Positions 1-6,929 of a stretch of DNA of 37,824 nt are shown here, one piece after another. Position 1 is the first letter of the stretch; each line of letters begins with the position of its first letter. The notes below the pieces were generated by a model. It was not told the DNA's origin. It saw only the letters and a program-made list of their open reading frames with translations, and searched no databases. This stretch comes from an uncultured Paracoccaceae bacterium. Its GTDB lineage: Bacteria > Pseudomonadota > Alphaproteobacteria > Rhodobacterales > Rhodobacteraceae. The position numbers and the translations under genes were made by a program. The stretch is taken from positions 1-37,824 of the forward strand of contig CAMZLM010000015.1 in assembly GCA_947311485.1 (NCBI GenBank), read 5' to 3'.

Positions 1-318
1 ATCTCCCGACATGTGCATCAGGATGCTGGATTTTTTCAGGGCAATCAGGCGTGTATTCGGTTCGGCAACACAATCACAATGGTAGGCATCCGAAAACAGG
101 GATGCTTCTGCAATAAGGTCACCTGCTGTGGCGCGGTGCAACACCACCTTTTGGCCGGCTTGTGTGTGGCGTTCCAGGATGACGGTACCCTCTGCAATAA
201 AAAACAGCTCGGAGGGGCTTGCCCCCTGATGAAAAACCACGCGCGATGCTGGACACACCAGATGGCGTATATCCCCGGCTGGCAGACGATCAAAAGGCGA
301 TGGAAGAACATTATTCAT
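1..318 (-). CDS. Crp/Fnr-family transcriptional regulator, N-terminal part (cut by window edge)
   Basis: The 106 visible residues form a cyclic-nucleotide-binding type beta-barrel: an N-terminal segment beginning MNNVLPSPFDRLP, a stretch like RVVFHQGASPSELFFIAEGTV, and a later GDLIAEASLFSDAYHCDCVAE segment, which matches the 'GE.....f......a.a.....' pattern of Crp/Fnr sensors. The DNA-binding helix-turn-helix would lie beyond position 1. I see no N-terminal cysteine cluster of the Fnr iron-sulfur type, so it is more likely a Crp-like or other effector-binding member; the ligand is unknown. The start at 318 is preferred because the alternative in-frame ATG at 339 has AGGA directly abutting it. 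It diverges from the exported-protein gene on the plus strand, with only about 70 bases between them, so it may regulate that gene. Confidence 0.75.
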   Translation of the reverse strand, partial: MNNVLPSPFDRLPAGDIRHLVCPASRVVFHQGASPSELFFIAEGTVILERHTQAGQKVVLHRATAGDLIAEASLFSDAYHCDCVAEPNTRLIALKKSSILMHMSGD

Positions 319-389
319 ATGACCCAAATCATAAACCATTCCTGCATTCCCGTCTAGACAGGGGATATCATTTATGAATGGAGCCCAAA

Positions 390-989
390 ATGAACAAACT
401 CACCTTGAAGATTGGCCTGACCACAGTGTTGATCATGACCGGCGTAAGCGCATCGTCGCAAGAAACCCAAAGCCACACCATGCAACATCAGGACGGGATG
501 ACCCACAGCAGCATGACAATAGCCCCTGCGACAACATCCGCGGGCATCCCTACCGAGCCAGGCCAAGGCGCATTTGCTGCGATGATCGAGATCGTCGCCA
601 TGTTGCGGGCAGATCCCGAAACTGACTGGAGCCGTGTCGACATCAACGGTCTACGCCAGCACCTTGTGGATATGGACATGCTGGTGACCCACGCCGATGT
701 CACCACCGAGCGACTCGCGAATGGTTTAAGGATCACCGCCAGCCTGCAAGGCCAAGGTGGCGGCGCGGTTTCGCGAATGGTGCCGGCACATGGTCCCGTG
801 TTGACCGCGGAAACCGGTTGGAACAGCGATGTCGAGGTGAAGGACGATGTGCTGGTCTGGACCATCACATCGGATCAGGAATATTATATTATTCAAGCGC
901 TTGATTTTTTCGGTTTGATGGCAATTGGCAACCACCATCAGGCCCATCATATTGGCATGGCCAAGGGTGAAATGGTGCATCAGCATTAA
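390..989 (+). CDS. Small exported protein of unknown function, Met/His-rich ends
   Basis: The 199-residue product begins with a typical Sec signal (MNKLTLKIGLTTVLIMTGVSAS), with likely cleavage near residue 20-23, so it should be periplasmic. I do not recognise a named enzyme family. After the signal comes a Met/His-rich stretch (SHTMQHQDGMTHSSM), and the C-terminus is again His/Met-rich (NHHQAHHIGMAKGEMVHQH); such patterns can bind copper or other soft metals, but this is only inference. The central part (GQGAFAAMIEIVAMLRADP, then DWSRVDINGLRQHLVDMD) looks like a conserved helical domain. The start at 390 is chosen over the in-frame ATG at 378 because GGAG at 380-383 lies six bases before it. 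A strong terminator follows, so it is a single-gene unit divergent from the Crp/Fnr gene. Confidence 0.7.
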   Translation: MNKLTLKIGLTTVLIMTGVSASSQETQSHTMQHQDGMTHSSMTIAPATTSAGIPTEPGQGAFAAMIEIVAMLRADPETDWSRVDINGLRQHLVDMDMLVTHADVTTERLANGLRITASLQGQGGGAVSRMVPAHGPVLTAETGWNSDVEVKDDVLVWTITSDQEYYIIQALDFFGLMAIGNHHQAHHIGMAKGEMVHQH

Positions 990-997
990 AACACCCG

Positions 998-1032
998 AAA
1001 TGACAGGCAGAACGCGCTGCCTGTCATTTTTT
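998..1032 (+). terminator. Rho-independent terminator after the exported-protein gene
   Basis: A 10-bp perfect stem (TGACAGGCAG at 1001-1010 with CTGCCTGTCA at 1017-1026), extended by three A-T pairs, encloses the six-base loop AACGCG and runs into a T tract at 1027-1032. It lies 9 bases after the stop codon of the upstream gene and separates it from the polyamine transporter operon. Confidence 0.9.
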
Positions 1033-1038
1033 ACACAA

Positions 1039-1056
1039 ACAATTTGATCAAATTGT
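1039..1056. promoter_or_regulatory. 18-bp perfect palindrome, candidate operator of the potGHI operon
   Basis: ACAATTTGATCAAATTGT reads identically on both strands and lies about 60 bases before the potG start. The predicted -35 hexamer falls inside it, the position expected for a repressor site. It is not an Fnr box, since those have TTGAT and ATCAA separated by four bases while here they overlap. I cannot name the cognate regulator. Confidence 0.6.
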
Positions 1057-1072
1057 CGTTTCATGCCTTAAT
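1044..1072 (+). promoter_or_regulatory. Predicted sigma-70 promoter of potGHI
   Basis: TTGATC (1044-1049) and CTTAAT (1067-1072) each match the consensus hexamers at four of six positions and are 17 bases apart. The predicted transcript would start about 35 bases before the potG start codon. The -35 overlaps the palindrome at 1039-1056. Confidence 0.45.
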
Positions 1073-1113
1073 AGCCCGGAGTTTGAACAATCAACAGGCT
1101 TATTGGGGGCTTA

Positions 1114-2247
1114 ATGCTGGATACTGCGACAAATACTTTCGAGCCGTGGAATGATCCTGCCGCGACTCCACTGATCGAATTCAACGGTGTCACCAAACGG
1201 TTTGGTGAATTTACCGCCATTGATAACATTGATCTGAAAATCTATGAGCGCGAGTTTTTTGCTCTGCTCGGGCCATCGGGCTGTGGCAAGACCACGCTGA
1301 TGCGGATGCTGGCCGGATTTGAAACCTCGACCGAAGGCGTGATAACGCTCGAAGGTCAGGACGTAGCCCCGCTGCCGCCCAACAAGCGGGCGGTGAACAT
1401 GATGTTTCAATCCTATGCCCTGTTCCCGCATCTGACCGTTGCCGATAATATTGCCTTTGGGCTGAAACGTTCGGACATGCCGAAATCGGAAATTGCCGGT
1501 CGGGTGGATGAAATGCTGTCCTTGGTGCAATTAACGCCCTTTGCCAAACGCAAACCGCATCAGATATCCGGCGGGCAGCGGCAACGGGTGGCGTTGGCGC
1601 GATCGTTGGCCAAGGCCCCTAAACTTTTGCTGCTGGACGAACCGCTCGGCGCGCTCGATAAAAAGCTGCGGCAGGAAACACAATTCGAACTGATGGATAT
1701 TCAGGAAAAAACCGGCACGACCTTTGTGATCGTTACCCACGATCAGGAGGAAGCAATGACCGTCGCCAGCCGCGTTGCAGTGATGGATCACGGCAAGCTC
1801 ATTCAGGTGGACACACCGGACCGGATTTATGAAACCCCCAATTCGGTTTATGTGGCCGACTTTATTGGCGAAGTAAACCTGATCAAAGGCAAAGCCTCAC
1901 CGAATGGTGCCGGCAAGGTGACAATCCACTGGGCCGAAGGACAACCCGCCCTGCTCGGCAGCACCGAGGAAACCCTTGGCGATGGCACCGATGTGACCTT
2001 TGCCATCCGGCCCGAAAAAATTTCAATCGCCAAACAGCGCCCCGAGGCCGCCAATGTGGTCGAGGGCACCATCCTTGATATCGCCTATCTGGGCAATATT
2101 TCCACCTATTACGTAAAACTGTCTACCGGCCAGACGATCAAGGCCCAAACCGCCAATAACCGGCGGATTTCCAGACGCAGCTTTACATGGGAAGACACTG
2201 TTTATCTGAGCTGGACAGATACCGCCGGTATCATTCTGACACGTTAG
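1114..2247 (+). CDS. potG: Polyamine ABC transporter ATP-binding protein (PotG-like)
   Basis: This is the cytoplasmic ATPase that powers import by the two permeases encoded next to it. The 377-residue length equals E. coli PotG as I recall it. The nucleotide-binding domain shows Walker A GPSGCGKT (53-60), Q-loop around FQSYALFPH (98-106), signature ISGGQRQRV (151-159), Walker B LLLLDEP (171-177) and H-loop THD (H209). A C-terminal regulatory TOBE-type domain follows from about residue 240 (FIGEVNLIKG, then AIRPEKISIAK). The start is supported by a GGGGG stretch seven bases upstream. It is the first gene of a three-gene operon with ten bases to the next gene. PotG rather than PotA is favoured mainly because the adjacent permease closely resembles PotH. 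The exact substrate (putrescine, spermidine or another amine) cannot be read from the sequence. Confidence 0.88.
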   Translation: MLDTATNTFEPWNDPAATPLIEFNGVTKRFGEFTAIDNIDLKIYEREFFALLGPSGCGKTTLMRMLAGFETSTEGVITLEGQDVAPLPPNKRAVNMMFQSYALFPHLTVADNIAFGLKRSDMPKSEIAGRVDEMLSLVQLTPFAKRKPHQISGGQRQRVALARSLAKAPKLLLLDEPLGALDKKLRQETQFELMDIQEKTGTTFVIVTHDQEEAMTVASRVAVMDHGKLIQVDTPDRIYETPNSVYVADFIGEVNLIKGKASPNGAGKVTIHWAEGQPALLGSTEETLGDGTDVTFAIRPEKISIAKQRPEAANVVEGTILDIAYLGNISTYYVKLSTGQTIKAQTANNRRISRRSFTWEDTVYLSWTDTAGIILTR

Positions 2248-2256
2248 GGGGCAGGT

Positions 2257-3153
2257 ATGAACTATAGACGCCTTCTTTTGATTTCAGTGCCTTATCTGTG
2301 GCTGTTCGCCCTGTTTCTGGTGCCTTTTTTCATCGTCATGAAAATTTCCCTTTCGGATTTGGCGATTGCAATCCCCCCTTACACGCCAACGCTGTCCCTT
2401 GGCGAAGGCTGGCAGGGATTCAAGGAGTTCTGGTCCGGACTGGACATGGAAAACTATATCTTTCTGACCGAAGACGACCTGTATTGGAAAGCCTATCTAT
2501 CCAGCTTTAAAATCGCCTTTTTCTCCACAGTTTTAACCCTGCTTGTTGGCTATCCAATTGCCTATGGCATGGCGAACGCCCCGCCTGAATGGCGCCCTAC
2601 GCTGATGATGTTTATCATCCTGCCATTCTGGACCAGCTTTCTGATAAGGGTTTATGCCTGGATGGGGATCTTGTCGAAACAAGGGTTTCTGAACCAGTTT
2701 TTGCTCTGGTCCGGCCTGATCGACGATCCCCTTGTGCTTCTGAACACCAATATCGCGGTTTATATCGGGATTGTGTATACTTACGTGCCGTTCATGATCT
2801 TGCCGATTTATGCCACACTTGAAAAACTGGACGGGTCCTTGATCGAGGCCGCCGTAGATCTGGGCTGTTCACGGTTCAAGGCGTTCTGGCTGGTTACAAT
2901 CCCGCTATCCAAATCCGGTGTCATCGCCGGCTGTTTTCTGGTGTTCATCCCGGCGCTGGGCGAATTTGTTATTCCATCGCTTCTGGGCGGATCCCGCACA
3001 TTGATGATCGGTAAAGTGTTGTGGGAAGAATTCTTCTCTAACCGCGACTGGCCGGTAGCATCCGCTGTTGCTGTCATCCTTTTGTTATTGCTGGTTATTC
3101 CAATCGTCCTATTCCAACGCAACGAACAAAAACAAAGGGAGGCAGAACAATGA
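2257..3153 (+). CDS. potH: Polyamine ABC transporter permease (PotH-like)
   Basis: An inner-membrane permease of 298 residues with about six hydrophobic segments. Stretches such as FKISLA-like MKISLSDLAIAIPPYTP, LPFWTSFLIRVYAWMGIL, NTNIAVYIGIVYTYVPFMIL and NRDWPVASAVAVILLLLL strongly recall E. coli PotH. The EAA-type coupling loop is EAAVDLGCSRFKAFWLVTIPL (the segment around residues 196-216), which docks onto the ATPase. A GGGGCAGGT sequence precedes the ATG. The stop overlaps the start of the next permease by four bases (ATGA), indicating translational coupling. With PotI it should form the heterodimeric transmembrane pore. Confidence 0.88.
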   Translation: MNYRRLLLISVPYLWLFALFLVPFFIVMKISLSDLAIAIPPYTPTLSLGEGWQGFKEFWSGLDMENYIFLTEDDLYWKAYLSSFKIAFFSTVLTLLVGYPIAYGMANAPPEWRPTLMMFIILPFWTSFLIRVYAWMGILSKQGFLNQFLLWSGLIDDPLVLLNTNIAVYIGIVYTYVPFMILPIYATLEKLDGSLIEAAVDLGCSRFKAFWLVTIPLSKSGVIAGCFLVFIPALGEFVIPSLLGGSRTLMIGKVLWEEFFSNRDWPVASAVAVILLLLLVIPIVLFQRNEQKQREAEQ

Positions 3154-3962
3154 GACGCCTGTCATGGTTCAACGTCACCTCGCTGACGCTCGGCTTTGCC
3201 TTCTTGTATATCCCGATCCTGATTTTGGTGATCTACAGCTTTAACGAATCCAGATTGGTGACTGTCTGGGCCGGATTTTCCACCAAATGGTACGGTACGC
3301 TATTGCAAAATCAGGCCTTCCTTGATGCGGCCACTGTCACGCTCAAGGTCGGGGTGATTTCATCGACCATCGCCACAATTCTGGGAACGATGGCGGCATA
3401 CGTCATGGTGCGCGGCGGCCGGTTTTTCGGGCGGACCCTGTTTTCCGGCATGATCTACGCCCCGCTTGTCATGCCAGAGGTCATCACCGGCCTGTCGCTA
3501 TTATTGCTGTTCATCGCCATCGGCCTTGATCGCGGTATTTTCACCATCGTATTGGCACATGCCACGTTTTCCATGTGCTATGTGTCTGTGGTCGTCTCCT
3601 CGCGGCTCGTCAGTTTTGACAAATCACTGGAGGAAGCCGCGCTTGATCTGGGATGCACCCCGTTTGATGCCTTCAAAAGCGTCACCCTGCCGATCATTGC
3701 CCCGGCGGTGATTTCCGGATGGCTGCTGGCATTTACCCTGTCCCTGGACGATCTGGTGATTGCCTCTTTTGCTGCAGGGCCGTCCTCTACCACATTGCCA
3801 ATCAAGATTTATTCCGCAGTTCGCCTTGGCGTCACACCCGAAATCAATGCCTTGTCTACCATTATGATCGGCATTGTGGCCTTTGGTGTCATTACGGCTT
3901 CGCTTGTCAGCAAACGCAATATTGCGCGTATAAAACGTGACGAACAAAACGCACTTAAATAA
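3150..3962 (+). CDS. potI: Polyamine ABC transporter permease (PotI-like)
   Basis: The second inner-membrane permease of the importer has 270 residues and about six transmembrane segments. It carries the EAA coupling loop EEAALDLGCTPFDAFKSVTLP, followed by the family-typical SLDDLVIASFAAGPSSTTLP segment near residues 203-222. The N-terminus (LTLGFAFLYIPILILVIYSFNESR) is typical of PotC/PotI proteins. It overlaps potH by four bases. No periplasmic binding-protein gene (PotF/PotD) follows; the operon ends here, and the next gene is on the opposite strand. The receptor must be encoded elsewhere if the transporter is functional. Confidence 0.88.
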   Translation: MRRLSWFNVTSLTLGFAFLYIPILILVIYSFNESRLVTVWAGFSTKWYGTLLQNQAFLDAATVTLKVGVISSTIATILGTMAAYVMVRGGRFFGRTLFSGMIYAPLVMPEVITGLSLLLLFIAIGLDRGIFTIVLAHATFSMCYVSVVVSSRLVSFDKSLEEAALDLGCTPFDAFKSVTLPIIAPAVISGWLLAFTLSLDDLVIASFAAGPSSTTLPIKIYSAVRLGVTPEINALSTIMIGIVAFGVITASLVSKRNIARIKRDEQNALK

Positions 3963-4008
3963 AGCACCTCGCCTTAAACCTGAATCACCAAGTTAAAGGC
4001 GAGATGCT
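3963..4008 (-). terminator. Hairpin terminator for the formamidase-like gene, possibly bidirectional
   Basis: Arms AGCACCTCGCCTTAAA (3963-3978) and TTAAAGGCGAGATGCT (3993-4008) pair over 16 positions with one mismatch, around a 14-base loop. On the minus strand the hairpin is followed by TTTATTT, giving a U-rich tail; on the plus strand there is no T tract. It sits between the convergent ends of potI and the hydrolase gene. Confidence 0.7.
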
Positions 4009-4012
4009 CTAG

Positions 4013-4816
4013 CTACCCGACAAAGGCCTTGGTGATCGGAGACCCTGCTTCGGCCAGACCCTCTATCACATTGAAATGGTGTTGGTCCGGCGCATGATGG
4101 CGGGCTGTCTGAACGCCCAGCCCGGTCCAGATGTTGGCCAATAAATCATTCTGCCGGATAAATTCGGGGCGCTCGTTCGCTCCGACCCACGTGGTCAGGG
4201 AAACACCGGATCGCGGGGTTTGCAACGCTGCGCTCTCGGTTCTTGCCTCGGCCTGATCCATGTGAAGCGTCTCGTTCATATCGGTGCGCAGCAAAGGCCG
4301 CAAATCATGCAATCCGCTAATCGACAAAACATGCTGCAAGCGATCCGCCACCGGCAGTTCCACATCCTGACAGGCCGCGCGTGTTACCAAATGCCCGCCT
4401 GCCGAATGCCCTGCCAGCCGGATCGGCCCTGCCACCCGTTGCGCTGCCACCGTAATTGCCCGCGCGATTTCGCCGGTCATACCCGACAAACGCGCATCCG
4501 GTGCCAGCGAATAGGATGGCATACACACCGCCCACCCCCGCGCATTTGCCCCGGCGGCCAAATGCGACCAGGAGGATTTATCAAAGGCCATCCAATATCC
4601 GCCATGCACAAACACCGCCAATCCCTTTGGCGTGCCGGTCGGTAAAAATAAATCAAACCGCTGTCGATCCCTATCCCCATAGGGCAAATCCAGCTGCGCA
4701 CGATCCCCCAGCCCCCCCCGATAGGCCTCTGCCTCTGCCGCCCAGCGCGGGGGAAAGGACTCGGCACCGGCAATATACTTGCCATTGGCATAGGCATCGG
4801 ACCAATCGGTTATCAT
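4013..4816 (-). CDS. Alpha/beta hydrolase, probable arylformamidase (N-formylkynurenine hydrolase)
   Basis: A 267-residue cytoplasmic alpha/beta hydrolase. The oxyanion motif HGGYW (71-75) and nucleophile elbow GHSAG (136-140, Ser138) are those of the eukaryotic-type kynurenine formamidase/esterase branch. The acid is probably in the WVGANERPEF segment (Glu215 or a neighbour), and the base is His246 or His247 in DQHHFNVIE. Tryptophan 2,3-dioxygenase, encoded in the divergent operon, makes N-formylkynurenine, so hydrolysis to kynurenine plus formate is the natural reaction; this is contextual inference. It is unrelated in sequence to the metal-dependent bacterial KynB. AGGAG lies six bases upstream of the ATG. 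It has its own promoter, which overlaps that of the divergent operon, so it is probably co-regulated by the MarR protein. A general carboxylesterase remains possible. Confidence 0.78.
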   Translation of the reverse strand: MITDWSDAYANGKYIAGAESFPPRWAAEAEAYRGGLGDRAQLDLPYGDRDRQRFDLFLPTGTPKGLAVFVHGGYWMAFDKSSWSHLAAGANARGWAVCMPSYSLAPDARLSGMTGEIARAITVAAQRVAGPIRLAGHSAGGHLVTRAACQDVELPVADRLQHVLSISGLHDLRPLLRTDMNETLHMDQAEARTESAALQTPRSGVSLTTWVGANERPEFIRQNDLLANIWTGLGVQTARHHAPDQHHFNVIEGLAEAGSPITKAFVG

Positions 4817-4842
4817 CTGTGGCTCCTGCTAAAATTCTCTGC

Positions 4843-4870
4843 TTAAATATTATATACTTGAAATATTTTA
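4843..4870. promoter_or_regulatory. AT-rich inverted repeat, probable MarR operator between divergent promoters
   Basis: TTAAATATT (4843-4851) and AATATTTTA (4862-4870) are inverted repeats matching at eight of nine positions with a ten-base spacer. The site covers the predicted -10 of the leftward promoter and the -35 of the rightward promoter, so one bound repressor dimer could silence both. MarR proteins commonly bind such AT-rich palindromes, and a MarR gene lies in the rightward operon. Confidence 0.6.
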
Positions 4871-4876
4871 CGTCCA
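4849..4876 (-). promoter_or_regulatory. Predicted sigma-70 promoter of the formamidase-like gene
   Basis: On the minus strand TGGACG (4876-4871) and a perfect TATAAT (4854-4849) are separated by 16 bases. The transcript would begin around 4842, giving a leader of roughly 25 bases before the start codon at 4816. Confidence 0.6.
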
Positions 4877-4886
4877 CTCCTAAACT
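4858..4886 (+). promoter_or_regulatory. Predicted sigma-70 promoter of the tryptophan catabolic operon
   Basis: TTGAAA (4858-4863, five of six matches) and TAAACT (4881-4886, four of six) are 17 bases apart. Transcription would begin near 4893, about 23 bases before the SDR start codon. It overlaps the leftward promoter and the inverted repeat at 4843-4870. Confidence 0.6.
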
Positions 4887-4915
4887 TGCTCTATGCTGGA
4901 AAGGGCCACAACCAC

Positions 4916-5671
4916 ATGCCGTTACAAAACAAACATGCAGTCATCACCGGCGGTGGCACCGGAGTCGGTGCGGAAATCGCACGCCAGTTTGCTGCCGCTG
5001 GCACCAAAGTAACCGTCACAGGCCGGACAACCGCCCCCCTACAAGAGGTCAGCAGCACAGAGGGAATCACGTGGCAAACCTGCGACGTGACGCAACCGGA
5101 ATCCGTGAAATCCGCCTTTGATGCCGCCCGTTCGCAAAATGGCCCGATTGATATCGTCATCGCCAATGCCGGTGCCGCCAGCAGCAAACCCTTTGCCGCA
5201 ATGGATCTGCAAGACTTGCAAGACATGCTGAACGTTAATCTGGCCGGCGTGTTCAACTGCTGGCAAGCCGGCCTTGCCGATATGCAGGCCAGCGGCAATG
5301 GCCGCCTGATTGCCATTGCTTCCACTGCCGGGCTTAAGGGGTATCCCTATGTCACCGGCTATTGTGCCGCAAAACACGGGGTGATTGGCCTGACCCGTTC
5401 CCTTGCGCTGGAACTGGCCCGTTCGGGTATTACTGTAAACGCCATTTGTCCGGGGTTTACCGATACACCGCTTTTGCAACGATCCATTCAAAATATCATG
5501 GATAAAACCGGCCGCAGCGCCGAAGACGCCGCCAAATCACTAACCAAAAGCAATCCACAAGCCCGCTTTGTACAACCAACCGAGGTCGCCTCTGCTGCCC
5601 TGTGGTTATGTTCCCAAGGTGCCGCTTCGGTCAATGGTCACGCACTTTCTGTTTCTGGGGGAGAAATATGA
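4916..5671 (+). CDS. Short-chain dehydrogenase/reductase of the aromatic-CoA operon
   Basis: A classical SDR of 251 residues with the nucleotide-binding motif TGGGTGVG (11-18), NAG (84-86), catalytic Ser136 and YCAAK (Tyr149, Lys153), followed by the usual PG motif (AICPGFTDTPLL). These define an NAD(P)-dependent oxidoreductase acting on a hydroxyl or keto group. As first gene of an operon with acyl-CoA enzymes it probably oxidises a 3-hydroxyacyl-CoA-like intermediate or reduces a keto intermediate of ring degradation; this is inferred from context only. The start at 4916 (MPLQNKHAVI) puts the Rossmann fold at the normal distance from the N-terminus. GGAAAGGG lies about ten bases upstream. 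Its stop overlaps the MarR start (ATGA). Confidence 0.8.
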   Translation: MPLQNKHAVITGGGTGVGAEIARQFAAAGTKVTVTGRTTAPLQEVSSTEGITWQTCDVTQPESVKSAFDAARSQNGPIDIVIANAGAASSKPFAAMDLQDLQDMLNVNLAGVFNCWQAGLADMQASGNGRLIAIASTAGLKGYPYVTGYCAAKHGVIGLTRSLALELARSGITVNAICPGFTDTPLLQRSIQNIMDKTGRSAEDAAKSLTKSNPQARFVQPTEVASAALWLCSQGAASVNGHALSVSGGEI

Positions 5672-6132
5672 CCCACGAAAATCAACCCGATTCCAAATCC
5701 CGCCTGCGCCTGTGGTTGCGCCTGCTCAAGGCCCAGCGCAGCATCGAAAGCACCCTGCGCGACCGACTGCGGGCAGAGTTCAGCACCACCCTGCCCCGTT
5801 TTGATGTGCTGGCCGCGCTGGACCGCGCCAAAGACGGGCTGCGCATGAGCGAGCTTTCCTCCGTGTTGAAAGTATCCAACGGCAATGTCACCGGCATTAT
5901 TGAACGTCTTGTCGAAGTCGGACAGGTCGAACGCATCCCCGTTCCCGGTGATCGACGCGCCATGCAGGTACGGTTGACCGAAAAGGGCCGCAAGAATTTT
6001 GCCATTATGGCCGCAGCACACGAAGGCTGGGTTTCCGAACTTCTGACCCCCTTTGAACGCACAGAGGCCGAGGCCCTGTGTTCTGCCTTCGAGGCCCTCA
6101 ACAACAAGCTGGATCAGGAAAGAGAACCATGA
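5668..6132 (+). CDS. MarR-family transcriptional regulator
   Basis: A 154-residue winged-helix regulator. The recognition region is [32 protein letters not shown], followed by the wing [16 protein letters not shown], the DxR-type signature of MarR proteins (residues about 50-105). Flanking helices form the dimer interface. It is co-translated with its neighbours (four-base overlaps on both sides), and a GGGGGAG sequence lies a few bases before the start. MarR proteins in aromatic-acid operons are often repressors released by an aromatic ligand or its CoA thioester. Here the effector is unknown; anthranilate, anthraniloyl-CoA or kynurenine are reasonable candidates. The likely operator is the inverted repeat upstream of the operon, which would make it autoregulatory. 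Confidence 0.85.
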   Translation: MTHENQPDSKSRLRLWLRLLKAQRSIESTLRDRLRAEFSTTLPRFDVLAALDRAKDGLRMSELSSVLKVSNGNVTGIIERLVEVGQVERIPVPGDRRAMQVRLTEKGRKNFAIMAAAHEGWVSELLTPFERTEAEALCSAFEALNNKLDQEREP

Positions 6133-6929
6133 CCGACACCCCGAAACATTTCCTGCTGCGTATTGAAAACGGTGTTGCCATCGTGGCGCTGGACCGGCCC
6201 GAACGTAAAAACCCGCTGACATTTGACAGCTATGCCGAACTGCGCGACTGGTTTCGCGCGCTGGTTTACCGTGACGATATTCAAGCGGTGGTTTTCAATT
6301 CCAACGGTGGTAATTTTTCATCCGGCGGGGACGTGCATGACATTATCGGGCCGCTGACCCGCATGACCATGAAAGAATTGCTTAACTTTACCCGCATGAC
6401 CGGCGATTTGGTCAAGGCAATCGTGAACTGCGGCAAACCGGTGATCGCCGCGATTGACGGTATTTGTGTTGGTGCCGGCGCGATTATCGCCATGGCGTCC
6501 GATCTGCGCATTGCCACGCCTGCCGCCAAAACCGCCTTTCTGTTTACCCGCGTCGGGTTGGCGGGTTGCGACATGGGGGCCTGTGCCATCCTGCCCCGCA
6601 TCATCGGACAAGGCCGCGCGGCGGAGCTGCTCTATACCGGGCGGAGCATGTCGGCGGACGAAGGCGAGCGCTGGGGGTTTTACAACCGACTGGTGGCCGC
6701 CGATGATCTGGAGGCTGAAGCCCTGAGCATGGCCAGCCGTATCGCCGCAGGGCCGAATTTCGCGCATATGATGACCAAAACCATGCTGGCGCAAGAATGG
6801 TCCATGTCGATTGAACAAGCAATCGAGGCCGAAGCACAGGCACAGGCGATTTGCATGCAAACCAAGGATTTCGAACGCGCTTACAATGCCTTCGTCGCCA
6901 AAGATAAACCTGTATTCGAGGGCAACTGA
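6129..6929 (+). CDS. Crotonase-fold enzyme (enoyl-CoA hydratase/isomerase family), atypical active site
   Basis: A 266-residue crotonase-superfamily protein with the CoA/oxyanion segments FSSGGD (63-68) and GICVGAG (111-117). In ordinary enoyl-CoA hydratases the two catalytic glutamates (E144 and E164 in rat numbering) would fall at Ile119 and Phe139 here, so both are missing by my hand alignment. An Asp (D148, in [15 protein letters not shown]) sits where 4-chlorobenzoyl-CoA dehalogenase has its nucleophilic Asp145. It is therefore unlikely to be a simple hydratase. A role in addition to, hydrolysis of, or opening of an aryl- or alicyclic-CoA ring is more plausible, in keeping with the CoA ligase in the operon. 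The start overlaps the MarR stop (ATGA), and the stop overlaps the next start (TGATG). Confidence 0.85.
   Translation: MTDTPKHFLLRIENGVAIVALDRPERKNPLTFDSYAELRDWFRALVYRDDIQAVVFNSNGGNFSSGGDVHDIIGPLTRMTMKELLNFTRMTGDLVKAIVNCGKPVIAAIDGICVGAGAIIAMASDLRIATPAAKTAFLFTRVGLAGCDMGACAILPRIIGQGRAAELLYTGRSMSADEGERWGFYNRLVAADDLEAEALSMASRIAAGPNFAHMMTKTMLAQEWSMSIEQAIEAEAQAQAICMQTKDFERAYNAFVAKDKPVFEGN

Noticed and set aside
352-359. Palindrome GTCTAGAC in the divergent region near the Crp/Fnr gene
   Set aside because: Eight bases are too few and not a recognisable Crp/Fnr target, so I mention it only as context for the exported-protein finding.
1039-1056. Fnr-type box upstream of potGHI
   Set aside because: Fnr/FnrL sites need TTGAT and ATCAA separated by four bases; here they overlap as TTGATCAA.
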